Shown piece by piece: positions 35,430 to 47,939 of a stretch of DNA of 64,000 nucleotides. Position 1 is the first letter of the stretch. The number at the start of each line of letters is the position of its first letter. The notes beneath the pieces are model-generated. The model ran no database searches. It had not been told where the DNA came from and worked only from the letters and a program-made list of their open reading frames with translations. The stretch is from NCBI GenBank assembly GCA_019321725.1, contig CM033109.1, forward strand, positions 16,833,993-16,897,992, written 5' to 3'. The translations under genes and the position numbers were made by a program. This stretch comes from Paulownia fortunei. Its lineage: Eukaryota; Streptophyta; Magnoliopsida; Lamiales; Paulowniaceae.

Positions 35430-35994
35430 GTCCAATAATGATTTAAACGCCCTCTATTGGTCAAGGATATGCTTTCCATTTGATTTTCTTATAAACTAAC
35501 AAACAGGGTCTTTTAATACTAGATTATAAAGACTAAAACGTTTATATTCATCTAAAAAATGATTCTATAAATCAAGAATTACATGATATACTAATCCACA
35601 TGAATGCATCTCAAGAATCAAATATAATATCATCTAAAGACTTCTTACTCAGTCTATCTATAATAAATTGAACTTTATCTTCTTGATGTTTAGAAACCAT
35701 TCTTAAGGAATGACATTTTGTGTTGCAAGTCCATATAGCACATTTGTGAGAAACTTGTATTTTTTTGTCCTTCGATTTTTTAATATGCATGTATCCAGTA
35801 AGCAAGTTTGAAAACTCATGTGAAAACTTACCTGCTACTCTTACCTTTGCCTCGATTATATATCGTATGTCTCCTGAAATGCCCTTGTGCAAAAGCATTC
35901 TTAATCTTTCAATCCTAGTTTTATAAATTTTTAAAATTATATTTTTAGGAAGAAAAGGAAATCGCTTCTTGAGAGTTAGAACAATGTCATCCAT
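35430..35994 (-). pseudogene. Unknown ORF X copy 2, best preserved
   Basis: The frame opens at 35994 (MDDIVLTLKKRFPFLPKNII) and stays open for 127 codons to 35611. Blocks include LRMLLHKGISGDIRYIIEAK, VRVAGKFSHEFSNLLTGYM, the Cys cluster HKCAIWTCNTKCHSLRMVS, and DKVQFIIDRLSKKSLDDII. By comparison with copy 3 the frame once continued with an HVILDL-type helix and a TLKDLVCQFIRKLD block to about 35430, giving roughly 170 residues. The sequence is basic and has no membrane segment or signal peptide. I do not recognise the family. The frame is better kept than the neighbouring pol genes. It could be a captured host gene or an old extra gypsy ORF. Confidence 0.65.
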
Positions 35995-36239
35995 TTTGAA
36001 AAGAACAAGAAAAAAAAGAATGAGAAAAAGAGAGAAACTTCTATAGAGATTTTAGTTGTTTAGGAAACTGATAAGACTGACTTTAATAGCCACAGAGTAC
36101 CGTTATCCGCCACTTAACTGGGAAAAGGAAAAAATAAAATAAAAAAAGCTTAAAAAACAAATAAGTCAAAGAAAATATGTATATATACACACATTAATCA
36201 AAATAATGGTTAGAAAGAAAAATAATTTCCTCTCTTGAA

Positions 36240-37111
36240 AATTAATTTTCTAAAAATAATTTGAGTTTTTGTCCATTTACTTTGAATAAGTTATCATTTA
36301 TAAGATTCTCAATGTCAATCACCCCACAAGAATATACATTTTTTTACAACAAAAAGACCACTCCATCTTAATCTCAATTTTTCAAGAAACAAATGCAATC
36401 GAGAATTGTAAAACAAAACCTTTTGACCAACCTCAAATATTTTTCTTGAAATTTTATTGTTATGAAAAATTTTGATTCGTGCTTTATGAATTTTAGAATT
36501 CTCATATGCATTATTTCTCAATTCTTGAAGTTCAAAGATTTGCAATTTGTGCAATTTTGAAGGTTCACCAAGGTTCAAGTTAAACATTTTGATTGCCAAT
36601 AAGCTTTATGTTCTAGTTCAACAGGTAAATGACAAGGTTTTTCATAAAATATCCTATAAGCAAACATGCCTAATGATGTTTTGAAAGCATTTACATATGC
36701 CAAAAGTGTATCGATAAGTCTAAGAGACCAATTTTTACAATTTGGGTTAACTATCTTTTCCAAAATAAATTTTATCGCAAGTTCAACTTGTCCATTTGCC
36801 TGAGGGTGACAATGGGTTTGCAACTTTATGTATGATTCCATATTTTCTCATTAAAGTTCCAAAAACTTTGTTACAAAAATATTTTTACCCATCACTGATA
36901 ATGGATCGAGAAATTCTGAATCGGCTTAAAATATTTTTTTTCAAAAATTTATCATTATTTTGTGATCATTATTTCAATAGGGAATTGCATTGATCTATTT
37001 AGAGATATAATCTATGGTGACCAGTATGTAAATAAAATCAAATGATAATGGAAATTGTCCCATGAAGTCAATACCCCAATAGTCAAATATTTCCATCACT
37101 AGGATAGGGTG
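36240..37111 (-). pseudogene. Integrase of LOG/X gypsy copy 2, C-terminal half
   Basis: Open pieces 36575-36841 (HCHPQANGQVELA, LLAYVNAFKTSLGMFAYRIF, LEHKAYWQ) and 36315-36599 (MFNLNLGEPSKLHKLQIFEL, ELRNNAYENSKIHKARIK) continue the integrase. The core is broken at 36840-37080. At 37112-37116 the gene is interrupted by the Tekay-type insertion, and the zinc-binding start resumes at 46745. This half matches 13640-14480. Confidence 0.9.
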
Positions 37112-37116
37112 TAAGG
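37112..37116. repeat. Left target-site duplication, TAAGG
   Basis: TAAGG directly before the left LTR pairs with TAGGG at 46745-46749 after the right LTR, with one mismatch. The uninterrupted gypsy copy 1 has GGGTGTAGAGGCATCAT at 14485-14501, which matches a repaired site (left GGGTG, right GCATCAT). Confidence 0.75.
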
Positions 37117-40100
37117 TATAATACCCAATCCTCACACTACTCACTTGGTCAATATGATTCATGTATTACATGTTATTCATAAGTGCTTGCATCAAAACTA
37201 CATAGCATGATCTATTTTACCTTATAATCACATTTTATCACTAAATTTCTAAAAAATCTCATATGGTGTTAATTGTCGATCATCATAATATAAGTAATCA
37301 ACATTAAATTGAAATAAGAAAAAAATTAGGTCGATCAATATTGGATGTTGATGGGATATATAGCTTATAATTTTGGAAGTGTTAAAGTTGTTACTAGTAA
37401 GCTTATACGGTTTGATTCAATTTCATCTAGGTATTTCAAAAGTATATATCGGTAAATTGCATATTTGGGACATTGGACATAAGATAATATAATTCAAAGG
37501 TGATATTACAATATTCATATATGTATAAGATTATATAATTTTTAATATAGACAATTATTTAAGAATTGGGTGACAATCGGGTAAGAAATTAAATGAACGG
37601 CTAGGAAATTAGCTTATGAATTATTAATGGTATCTTATGGTAATTAAAATAGGATGCAATAAAATTAATATATAGTAATACACATCTGATCAAGGCTTGA
37701 AAGATGGGTGCAAGGTCAGATTTATACTACAACCTACCACCTAATGCTTGCTACCAAGTTTAAACAAGCACCTCAAGTGCCACCTCAAGCTTTCTTTCAC
37801 TCTTAGCCATTTACCCACAACCCTCAACCATTTTTAGTCATTTTCAGGGTCAAAACTCATGTAAAAATCTCTATAATCTAGTCCTAATTGATTCCAAGTG
37901 ATAGAAAAGGGCAAAGGAAGAAAATGAAGTAGTAATCACAAGTAGAAGCTGAAACTGGCATAGGTGAAGTCATATATAGTTTTGACATCAATTTTTATAT
38001 TATTTGATGGTTTTGTGATTTATTGAGATTATTATCTTGTTCATGATGATGATATAGTTTATTCATAGGGTTATTATGCATAAAAGAATGATTTCTGGTT
38101 GCAAACACATAGTAGAACCACTAAGGGGTAGAATCTATATATATGTTGATTTTTAGTTTATTGAACTTAAAATATGCAAGAAACCTTAGGTAAATTCTAT
38201 ATTTATCATCATGAACATGTTTATATAGGAGTTAAGATTATGTATTTAGTTTTGGATAGCTTGGGAATTGAAATATGCCATGACAATTAAAGAGATGCTC
38301 AGAACTGTCTCCATCGAATTTCAATTATGTCCTATGTGAATGGGACTGATTTTACAGCATTAAATCCATTATTTTTGGCAAGACTATGACTTGGTTGTCT
38401 CTTTGTATATGTTATCTAAGTGTGGTGAAAATTTGGGAGTGGTTGAATACACTTAAGGGTGCCAAAACCATTAATGTCATGAAGTGTGCAAAACTGTCAC
38501 CGTAGGAAAAATCTGTTTTAGTATGCTGTTAAGGGAGCTGAACTTGGTATGCTATATCCATGAGTTTTAGCCATTACATGACATGGTTGCATTTTTTTTT
38601 ATGTTAGCTAAGTGTGATAGAAATTGGGGAGTGAATGAAAATATCTAATGGTATCAAAATCATCATGCAAATTAATGTGGCAACAAGAAAATGTGAAGTT
38701 GTGAATCTGTCTCATTTGGTTCATTAACATGTTCCAGCATAGATGTGGTGCATTTGGTCCCTAAAATTTATGGCGATATTGTAAGATTTATAATACAATA
38801 ATTAAGTGAGGTTAGTATACATTTAAGATGTGGAACAAAGGTGTATAGAAGGTTGTATTCGGTTATAATTTCTAAGTGGTAAGGTTGTTTAGTTAAATTG
38901 AGATTCAAGATCTTTATACTACATTAGGTATAATGAACTTGTTAATTGAGGATGGTGATTGATACCTTGTATTTTTACAGATTGTTTCACATATAGGGTT
39001 GGGGAGTAATACTTAAGAAACCTAGAAGTAACACACAATCGATCAAAGGTAAGTAAAAATCTATTTGCAACTACAATGTATGAACATAGTATGTCATGAA
39101 ACATTTAAACTTAATGTGTTGATGATATTTAAATTGATTGGATAACAAGTATAGTATGTACCTTAAGATTTTTATGATTATTGAAATATGTTGAGAGCAA
39201 GATGACTTACATTTCATATTGAACATACCATTCATGAGCATTTACATGTGTACGCACGACATATGAGTATAGTTGAGGTTCTTGCATGCATGAAAATAAT
39301 ATTTGGGTTGGCCACTACTAGTGTACCGAGGCATGCTTATGTGGCTCTAGTGGTCACAAGAGGGTAGACCACTTGACTGTACCCTTATTGATGCCACTGG
39401 TGGGAAGACTACTGGAGGACCACAGGGGAAAATAGGAGGTGGACCTCTGATGATTCGAGGAGATGGCCCCCGAACTGTGTTAATCTATTTATGGCCATGT
39501 GATTATTAATATTATTGAGAGCTATATCCGGTACATAGTAGGTAGGCCAAAGGCCCAATGGTGGAAAATAATTTTGAATGACCTGGTTTGGTTCAGGAGC
39601 TTGCATTCCTGGCTTGATTTCATAGAGATGCATCACATGTATGTTAGATTATCTCTTCAGCATGCATGATTTTTAGTTACTAAGTATTAGCTCATGTAGT
39701 TTATACATTGTAGGTAAGCATGTTGATACCTGAGCTCTGAAATTTACTGGGTTAGTCGTTGGAGCTCTTAGAGGCTTCTAAAAATCACTGTACATGGATG
39801 ATGACCTGCTTGGTTGTGTTGTTGGCATATTCTAATTTTTACAGTCATTATTATTATGTAATTGTTGTCTATATATAAAGAGTTACAAGATGCAAAATGT
39901 CCTTACTTCTTCCGAAAGTATAGGCTATTATTTTGATTTTTGAGTCTATCATATTATAACTTTGGGATGTCGTGTCCTATATAACTCTTGAAATTTTATA
40001 GTAAATAAGTTTGAGAATAGCGTGACTATGATCGGTATTGTGTTTTTTATATAAACAGTGAATTTTCTATATACAGGGTTATATGTAAGAAAGTACTTTT

Positions 40101-40219
40101 ACTATTTTTCAAAGTGTTACAGTTGACAAAAAATATATATATACACATGTACACACATCTGCTACCTTGTCAAAATTATTAGGATATCAATATCTACATT
40201 TAGTAGTGGGGGTGTTACA
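37117..40219 (+). mobile_element. Left LTR (3.1 kb) of a Tekay/Del-like gypsy element
   Basis: Begins TATAATACCC (the normal TG start now TA) and ends GGGTGTTACA. Collinear with 43574-46744 and readable side by side throughout, with scattered substitutions and small indels. Starts and ends (TGTAACAC-like ... GTGTTACA) and the 3 kb length are typical of Tekay/Del chromoviruses. Contains a GC-richer block at 39300-39430. Confidence 0.92.
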
Positions 40220-40222
40220 GAG

Positions 40223-40234
40223 TGGTATCAGAGC
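40223..40234 (+). other. Primer binding site, initiator tRNA-Met
   Basis: TGGTATCAGAGC lies four bases after the left LTR. It is the standard primer site complementary to initiator tRNA-Met in plant copia and chromovirus elements. Confidence 0.9.
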
Positions 40235-40567
40235 TCGATTTGTGGTTCTGTAGATTGTCCATGTACATGATCTTTGAAATTGGTAGAGCATAACCATGCC
40301 AGTAAGTTTTATTTGTTGTAAAATTTATTTTGTATTTCATGAATAATATTGGCCATGTGTTTTAAGATTTTGTATAAAATAATGTTGAGGCGAACCCATC
40401 AGTATTAACAGGTATAAAATTTATGTTTCGTATTCTATCTTTGGAGCTTCATATTCTCTATTATCAACTAAGTATGTAATAAGACTGGATAGGGTACTTG
40501 ATATATATATATATATATTTAGTTACAATGTTTTAATTCCATCTGGAAGTTCAAGATCAACTAATTA

Positions 40568-40830
40568 GATTTTAAGAGCTCTGGGTTAATTTTATTATAT
40601 TGGCTAAGATTATGATATAACCTTTTGTGTTGATTGATTTATTAAGAATTATACATTGTGGATCATTCCTGGATTATTAAGACTTTTAAATTCTAGGTGA
40701 TTTTAAGAGCTCTAGGTTAATTTTGTTATATTGGCTAGGATTATGATATAATATTTTGTGTTGATTGATTTATTGAGAATTATGCATTGTGGATTATTTC
40801 AGGATTATTAAGCTTTTAAACTTTAGGTGA
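40568..40830. repeat. Tandem duplication, period 131
   Basis: The unit GATTTTAAGAGCTCTGGGTTAA at 40568 recurs at 40699 with a few changes, each running on to a TATTAAG(A)CTTTTAAA(T/C)T stretch. It lies in the former leader or gag region of the Tekay-like element. Confidence 0.85.
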
Positions 40831-41269
40831 TGAAAATTTAGAAATTTTATGGAGGCCATGGTAGGAAAATATTTACGATTTGCAAAAAAAAAGAGAAGAT
40901 TGTCAAATTATAACTTTCTATAGTTACTGTGAAAGAGAATAGTAAAAAAGAGTTACTATCGATCTTTGGGTTGTGTTAGAATTTTTAGAAATGACCAAAG
41001 TTTACTACAAATTCATTTGTGTGATCTTAGATCTCTTGATATATGTTGCAAAGAAGTTTTCGGGCAATGCATTAAGGTCTAGTGCTTCTCCTAAGCAAGC
41101 TCCACTTCATATTCACCTACAAGAAAGATGAATCTTGAGGTTATGTATTATTTATTGCAACTAAATTGAGTAATAATTTATAATAAGTATAATTTTTCAT
41201 ACTAAGGTTTATTTGATAAATTAAGAGGAGCTACTGTGATATTGAGGATTGATTTTAAGTTTGAATTAA

Positions 41270-41600
41270 TTATGCATTTCTTGTTATGCCATTGGCTTGA
41301 CTAATGCCTTAATTATTTTGATATACATGATGAATAATGTGTTTGATGATTCTATATGGGTATGTTTGGGGTGATATTCATTGATGATATCTTAGTACAA
41401 CGAGGAGAAATATGATTGGCATTTCAATATGATCTTGGAAACTCTAAGAAAGTAGAAAATTATTTGTTCAATTTAGTAAATGCGATCTTTTAGTTATGTA
41501 ATACAATATTTATTTTTGCAGCTAGTAATTTTCTTAAGAAGGTGTCCTTGTAATTATTCAAAACTTTGAGGTTGTACTAAAATAGGGAAGACCAATATAT
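41270..41600 (+). pseudogene. Tekay-like RT remnant
   Basis: At 41325-41400 a MNNVF-like block is followed by FIDDIL (the YxDD catalytic motif) with many stops around it. Order upstream of the integrase remnant supports RT. Confidence 0.65.
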
Positions 41601-42559
41601 GTGATAGAAATAAGAAAAGTTTTTAGGTTAGTGATATTATTATTCCTTCGTAGTTGTTACCGCTTTATTTCATCATACATGCAGGTATATGAAATTTAGA
41701 TGGTTTGCTAAGTGAGAAGAAATATCTAATTACTTAAAGAGAATTGATTTAAGCTTCGATGGTGACTCCAACTTTAGATATAAGTTATTTATTGTGTATA
41801 GTGGTGTATCTCATTTTATTTTGGTATATGTTTGATGCAATATAGAAAAGTTACTCTACACTCTTTGAGTTAATTAGATTATTTGTATAATTCTACATGT
41901 GACATTACAAAACCAAAGTACTTGAAATGTTTATATACTCAAAAGAAGTTTAACTTGAAGAAATGATGGATATTATTAGTAAGTGAATATATTGTATGAT
42001 CCATCTAACTACAAATGTCATTGGAATGAAATATCTAAATAGACTAATATTCATACAAATTTTACATCATAAACTATTTTGGGAATTGAGGGTTGTATAG
42101 AGGATCAATTAGAGTAAATGGTGAATTATCTGTTTATTAATATTTTGGTAAGACTGATTTTGATTGATCCAATTTCAAATGCTCAAAATAAGGTCGATGG
42201 AAGGCAGAAAAGGCACTTAAGTAGATTTTTGTGACAAGTGATTATAATCACTTAATAAGAGATAGATGCAAAAATGAGGAATATAAAATTACAAGACTAA
42301 GTTTTAGGTGATGATTATGTACCTTTTTATTTATTTTATTTAGTGGTATGAATGATGTTTGTGATTTCAAGAAAATATACAAATATCGGATACTGGATGA
42401 GCTATTATGGGATATATTGTGAATATATTTGGTTTGCCAAAAAAATGGATAAATGTAAAAGTGCATATGTAGGAATGATTTAGTTTTGATTTTATTTTCC
42501 GGTGGAAATGGAAAAGCATTCATGAATTTTGTATATGATAATGGAAGTGAGTTATTCTT

Positions 42560-43363
42560 CATAGGTTAACTGAATATGCTCATTCTTTCTCAATTTACCC
42601 TAGGTATTCCATGAAAATCTATAGAAAGATAAATATGTAGGAAGTGGATGGACTTTATGGTTTATTAGTGTTTATTATGTCTGATTTAGATTTGTCCACT
42701 TCCTAGAAGATTTTACATTAGGTATTGGGAACAAAATTATATTTTAGTATTGTGATCATCCATGCATGAATGGGCAATCAGAACAAACAAATTAGATTTT
42801 GCAAGATATGCTTAGAGCTTGTGCATTAGATTGTTGATGTCAATTGAGATTTTTTTTTCCTTGGGTGGAATATCTTATAACTACAGTTATAAGGCCACTT
42901 GGATAGTTTTCTATGAGGCATTATATGATAGAAAATATAGGTCATCATTTTATTGAAATAAATTTGGTGTTCTTTTAAGCTGAATATGATTTGGGAAATG
43001 ATAGAAGTTGTAGAACAAATTGCCAATGTATGGAAGCTAGTTAGAGGTGACCAAAGAGTTATGCAAATTAAAGAGGAATATAGTTGTAATGTATGATAGG
43101 GGATCAAATTTTTGAAGGTGTCTCTAATGAAAGGGATTATGCAGTTTGGGCAGAAAAAAAAAATTGGGGATGTTACATACAAACTTAATCATAGGTACAA
43201 GGGTTTGGTTTGCATTATTGAGAGAATTGGGGATATTGCCAATAAACGCAACCTCTTCGCATCAATGCCTAGAGTTCACAATGTGTTTCATTTATTCATT
43301 TTAAGAAATTATATCATGAATCTGTGGCATCTACTAAATAAGAAACTAATTGAACTAAACTGA
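42560..43363 (+). pseudogene. Tekay-like integrase remnant
   Basis: The core is nearly gone, but a MNGQSEQTN-like piece and LEDMLRAC-like piece read near 42765-42830. The C-terminal part at 43112-43363 is open: KVSLMKGIMQFGQKKK, RYKGLVCIIERIGDIA and ASMPRVHNVFHLFILRNYI, which are the standard chromovirus integrase C-terminal blocks. It proves plus-strand direction. Confidence 0.85.
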
Positions 43364-43535
43364 GGTCGAAGATATGAAGAAAAACCTATAGAGATTTTAG
43401 TAAGGGATGTAAAGCAGCTTCAAAATGAGAATATCTCATTAGTTAAAGTACTGAGGAGAATTCATTCAACATAAAAAGCTACTTGGGAAAGGAAACATAA
43501 AATGATAATTAAATATCTAGAATTTTTGTGTAAGT
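43364..43535 (+). pseudogene. Chromodomain remnant
   Basis: After the integrase end the frame continues YEEKPIEILVRDVKQLQN, ISLVKVLRRIHS, then ATWERKHKM, the type of chromodomain at the C-terminus of Tekay/Del integrase, which targets insertion to heterochromatin. A stop lies before ATWER. This confirms the Tekay/Del assignment. Confidence 0.8.
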
Positions 43536-43560
43536 AAAATTTCAAGGATGAAATTTTAAT

Positions 43561-43573
43561 AAGGAAGGGAGGA
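43561..43573 (+). other. Polypurine tract of Tekay-like element
   Basis: AAGGAAGGGAGGA directly precedes the right LTR, as expected for plus-strand priming. Confidence 0.9.
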
Positions 43574-46500
43574 TATAATACCCTATCCTCATACTGCTCA
43601 CTTGATCAATATGATTCATGCATTACATGTTATTCATAAATGCTTGCATTGAAACTACATGACATGATCTGTTTTACCTTATAATCACATTTGATCATTA
43701 AATATCTAGAAAATCTCATATGGTGTTAGTTATCGATCATCATAATATAAGTAATCAACATTAAATTTAAATAAGAAGAAAATGAGGTTGATTAATATTG
43801 GATGTTGATGATATATATATGTTATAATTTTGGAAGTGTTAAAGTTGTTACTAGTAAGCTTATACTGTTTGATTCAATTTCATCTAAGTATTTCAAAAGT
43901 ATATATCAGTAAACTGCATATTTAGGACATTGGACATAAGATAATATGATTCAAAGGTGATATTACAATATTCATTTATGTATAAGATTATATAATTTTT
44001 AATATGGACAATTATTTAAGAATCAGGTGACAATCAGGTAAGAAATTAAATGAACGGTTAGGAAATTAACTTATGAACTATCTATAGTATCTTGTGGTAA
44101 TTAAAATAGGATGCAATAAAATTAATGTATAGTAAGAGAAATCTGATCTAGTCTTGAAAGATGGGTACAAGGTCAGATTTATACCTCAACCTACCACCTC
44201 ATGCTTGCCACCAAGCTTAATTAAGCACCTCAAGTGCCACCTCAAGCTTTCTTTCACTCTAAGCCATTTACCCACGACCCTCAACCATTTTTAGTCATTT
44301 TCAGGGTCAAAAATCATTTAAAAATCTCTCTAATCTGGTCCTAATTGATTCCAAGTGATATAAAAGGGCAAAGGAAGCAAAAAGAAGTAGTAATCACAAG
44401 TAGAAGCTGAAACTGGCATAGGTGAGGTTCATATACAATTTTGACATCAATTTTTATATTATTTGATAGTTTTGTGATTTATTAAGATTATTATCTTATT
44501 ATTTATGATGTTAGAAGTTATTCATAGGGTTATTATGCATAAAATAATGATTTCTGGTTGCAAACACATAGTAGAACCACTAAGGGTCAGAATTTGTGTA
44601 TATGTTCATTTTGAGTTTATAGAGCTTAAAATATGCAACAAACCTTGGGTAAATTCTCTATTTATCATCATGAACATGTTTATATAGGATTTAAGATTAT
44701 GTATTTAGGTTTTGATAGCTTGGGAATTAAAATATGGCATGACAATTAAAGAGATGCTAGAAACTATCTCCATCGAATTTCAGATTATGTCATATGTGAA
44801 GAGGACTGGTTTTAGAGCATTAAATACATTATTTTTGGCAATAATATGACCTGGTTGTCTCTTTGTATATGTTATCTAAGTGTGGTGAAAATTTGGGAGT
44901 GGTTGAATACACTTAAGGGTCCTAAAACCATTAATGTCATGAAGTGCGCAAATCTGTCATGGTAGGAAAAATCTGTTTTAGTATGCTGTTAAGGAAGCTG
45001 AACTTGGGATGTATATCCGTGAGTTTTAGCCATTAAATGATTTGGTTACATTTTTTTTTATGTTATCTAAGTGTGATAAAAATTGGGAAAAGAATATGTC
45101 TAAGGATATCAAAATCATCATGCAAATTAATGTGGCAGCAAAAAAATGTGAAGTTGTGAATCTGTCCCATTTGGTTCATTAACATATTCTAGCATAGATG
45201 TGGTGCATTTGATCCCTAACATTTAGGTCAATGTTTTAAGAGTTATAATACATCAATTAAGTGAGGTTAGTATACATACAAAGGTGCGTAGAAGGTTGTA
45301 TTCGGTTATCGTTTCTAAGTGGTAAGGTTGTTTAGTTAAATTGAGATTCAAGATCTTTATACTATATTAGGTATAATGAACTTGTTAATTGAGGATGGTG
45401 ATTGATATCTTGTATTTTTAAAGATTATTTCACATCTAGGGTTGGGGAGTAATACTTAAGAAATCTAGAAGTGACACACAACCAATCAAAGGTAAGTGAA
45501 TATCCATTTGCAACTATAATGTATGAACATAATATGTCTTGAAGCATCTATACTTAATGTGTTGATGATATTTAAATTGATTGGATGACAATAATAGTAT
45601 GTACCTTAAGAGTTTTATGATTCTTGAAACATGTTGAGAGCAAGATGACTTACATTTCATATTGAACATACCATTCATGAGCATTTACTTGTGCATGCAT
45701 GACATATGAGTATACTTGAGGTACTTGCCTGCATGATATGATTTGAGATATGATTTTCAGAAGAAAAAAAATATTTTGGTTGGCCACTGCTAGTGTACCG
45801 AGGCATGCGAGGCGTGCTTATGTGATATTTTAGGGCGCAGCGAGTATTTACTTTTCGGAGGATCATAGGGGTTGATAAGAGGTGAACTACTTGACTGTGC
45901 CCTTATTGATGCCGCTGGTGGGAAGACTTCTAAAGGATCACAGAGAAAGACAGGGGGTGGACCTCTAATGATCCTAGGAGATGGCCTCTGGACTGTGTCA
46001 ATCTATTTATGGCAATGTGATTATTAATATTATTGAGAGCTCTATTCGGTACATAGTAAGTAGGCTAAGGGCCCAGTGGTAAAAAATAATTTTGAATGAA
46101 CTATTTTTGGTCCAGGACCTTGCATTCCTATCATGATTTCATAGAGATACATCACATATATGTTAGATTATCTATTTAGCATGCATGATTTGCACTTACT
46201 GAGCATTAACTCATGTAGTTCATGCATTGTAGGTAAGCATGGTGATACCTAAGACTCTAAGGCTTACTAAGCTGGTTGTTGGAGCTCCTACAGGCTTCTA
46301 AGGATTACTGTACATTGATGATGACCTACTGGGTTGTGTTGTGGGCATATTCTAATTTTTACAATCATTATTATTGTATAAATTATTGTCTATATATAAA
46401 GGGTTACAAGATGCAAAATGTCCTTACTTCTTCCGAAAGTATATGCTATTATTTTAATTTTTGAGTCTATCGTATTATAACTTTGGGATGTCGTGTCCTA

Positions 46501-46744
46501 TATAACTCTTGAAATTTTATAGTAAATAAGTTTGAGAATAGCGTGACTGTGATGGGTGTTGTGTTTTTTTTATATCAATAGTAATTTTTCTATATACAGG
46601 GTTATATGTAAGAAAATACTTTTACTGTTTTTCAAAGTGCTACAGTTAACAAAAAAATTATATATATACATATGTACACACATGTGCTACCTTGTCAAAA
46701 TTATTATTATATCAATATCTATATTTAGTGGTGGGGGTGTTACA
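43574..46744 (+). mobile_element. Right LTR (3.2 kb) of Tekay-like element
   Basis: Collinear with 37117-40219 from TATAATACCC to GGGTGTTACA. It is followed by the target duplication TAGGG and the resumed gypsy integrase. The visible divergence from the left LTR shows the insertion is not recent. Confidence 0.92.
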
Positions 46745-46749
46745 TAGGG
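46745..46749. repeat. Right target-site duplication, TAGGG
   Basis: Pairs with TAAGG at 37112-37116. Confidence 0.75.
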
Positions 46750-46905
46750 GCATCATATCTCGCTTTGAAATAAATCCTAACTTTTGATTATTTTTACAAC
46801 TTTTGTAGAAAGAGTAAGTGTCTTTGAAAAGAGTTGACCAATAAAATCCATATTGTAAGATCTTTGCAATAGTTTTCTTTGCCAAAAAGTGACCATCACA
46901 TGTTT
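46750..46905 (-). pseudogene. Integrase zinc-binding part of LOG/X gypsy copy 2
   Basis: Reading down from 46905: DGHFLAKKTIAKILQYGFYW and TLFKDTYSFYKSCKNNQ, then SKRDMMPLCNTP at the break. It corresponds to 14510-14680. Its upstream side joins RT directly at 46905, so the RNase H domain was deleted. Its downstream side continues at 37111 across the Tekay-like insertion. Confidence 0.88.
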
Positions 46906-47900
46906 CCACATCTTTTGTTAGAAGATTACACAAAGGTTTAGATATTATACTAAAATTTTTGATAAATATTCTATAAAAACCAGCATGTCCTAAAATAATC
47001 TTATCTCGTTCACACACTTTGGTATTGGCAAAGTAAAAATTAACTCAATTTTAGATTTATCTATTTCAATACCTTTTGATGAAATAATATGTCCAAAAAT
47101 AATACCAGTTGTTACTATGAAATGACATTTCTCCCAATTGAGTACAAGGTTCTTTTCTTCATACCTAATCAAATTTTTTTACTAAATTAGACAAGCAATC
47201 ATCAAATTAATTACCAAAAATTGAAAAATCATCCATGAAAACTTCAAGAAAATGTTCAAACATGTCAATAAAAATACAAAGCATACATTGTTCGAATGTA
47301 GATAGTACATTATATGATCCAAAAAGCATCATTTGATATACAAAAGTACCAAAATGTCATGTAAAAGTTATTTTCTCTTGATTTTCAAGTGCAATTACAA
47401 TTTGATCATACCAAGAATATCCATCTAAAAAGCAGTAAATTCATGTCCCGCAACTCTTTTTAATATTTGATTTATGAAGGGTAGTGAAAAATGATCTTTT
47501 CTAGTAATTAAATTGAGTTTTCTATAGTCAATGCACATTCGTCAACCAATAATAGTCATAGTTGAAATTCATTCATTATTCTTATTATTGACTATAGTAA
47601 CTCCAAATGTTTTAGGTATAACTTGAGTAGGGCTTACCCATTTGTTGTCAAAAATATGATCAATGATTCTATTATGTAAGCATTTAATGGCTTAATTTCT
47701 CACTACTTCTTTCATACTGGGATTTAGCCTTTGTCGTATCTCTCTAGAAAGCTTAGCATATTCCTATAGATAGATGTTATGTGTACAAATTAAAGTACTA
47801 ATACCTTTACTGTTAGCAATGGTGCATCCTAAAGCATTTTTATGTATTTTCAGAGTTTCGATCAACTTACCTTCTTGGGATGCATCAAGTTTAGAAAAAA
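46906..47900 (-). pseudogene. Reverse transcriptase of LOG/X gypsy copy 2
   Basis: Open pieces 46990-47172 (NLVLNWEKCHFIVTTGIIFG, HIISSKGIEIDKSKIE) and the end of 46712-47017 (AGFYRIFIKNFSIISKPLCN) match copy 1 at 15385-15640. The catalytic region at about 47225-47235 reads DDFSIF-like. The upstream part runs to about 47880 with stops. RNase H is absent. Confidence 0.88.
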
Positions 47901-47939
47901 ATTATTACTAGAAAAGTCTCATTCTCACCTAAAAAAGAG

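Larger units (their letters stand above)
40220..43573 (+). mobile_element. Internal region of Tekay-like element, decayed and shortened
   Basis: Only 3.35 kb remain between the LTRs, where an autonomous Tekay element has about 5.5 kb. No gag or protease block could be read. From 40235 to 41270 nothing is recognised apart from the tandem duplication at 40568-40830. The shape suggests a large internal deletion, probably of gag and protease. Confidence 0.8.

Noticed and set aside
42248..42562. Minus-strand open frame of 104 codons
   Set aside because: It lies antisense within the decayed interior of the plus-strand Tekay-like element and has no motif.
42826..43182. Minus-strand open frame of 118 codons
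   Set aside because: Antisense shadow of the plus-strand integrase C-terminal region.
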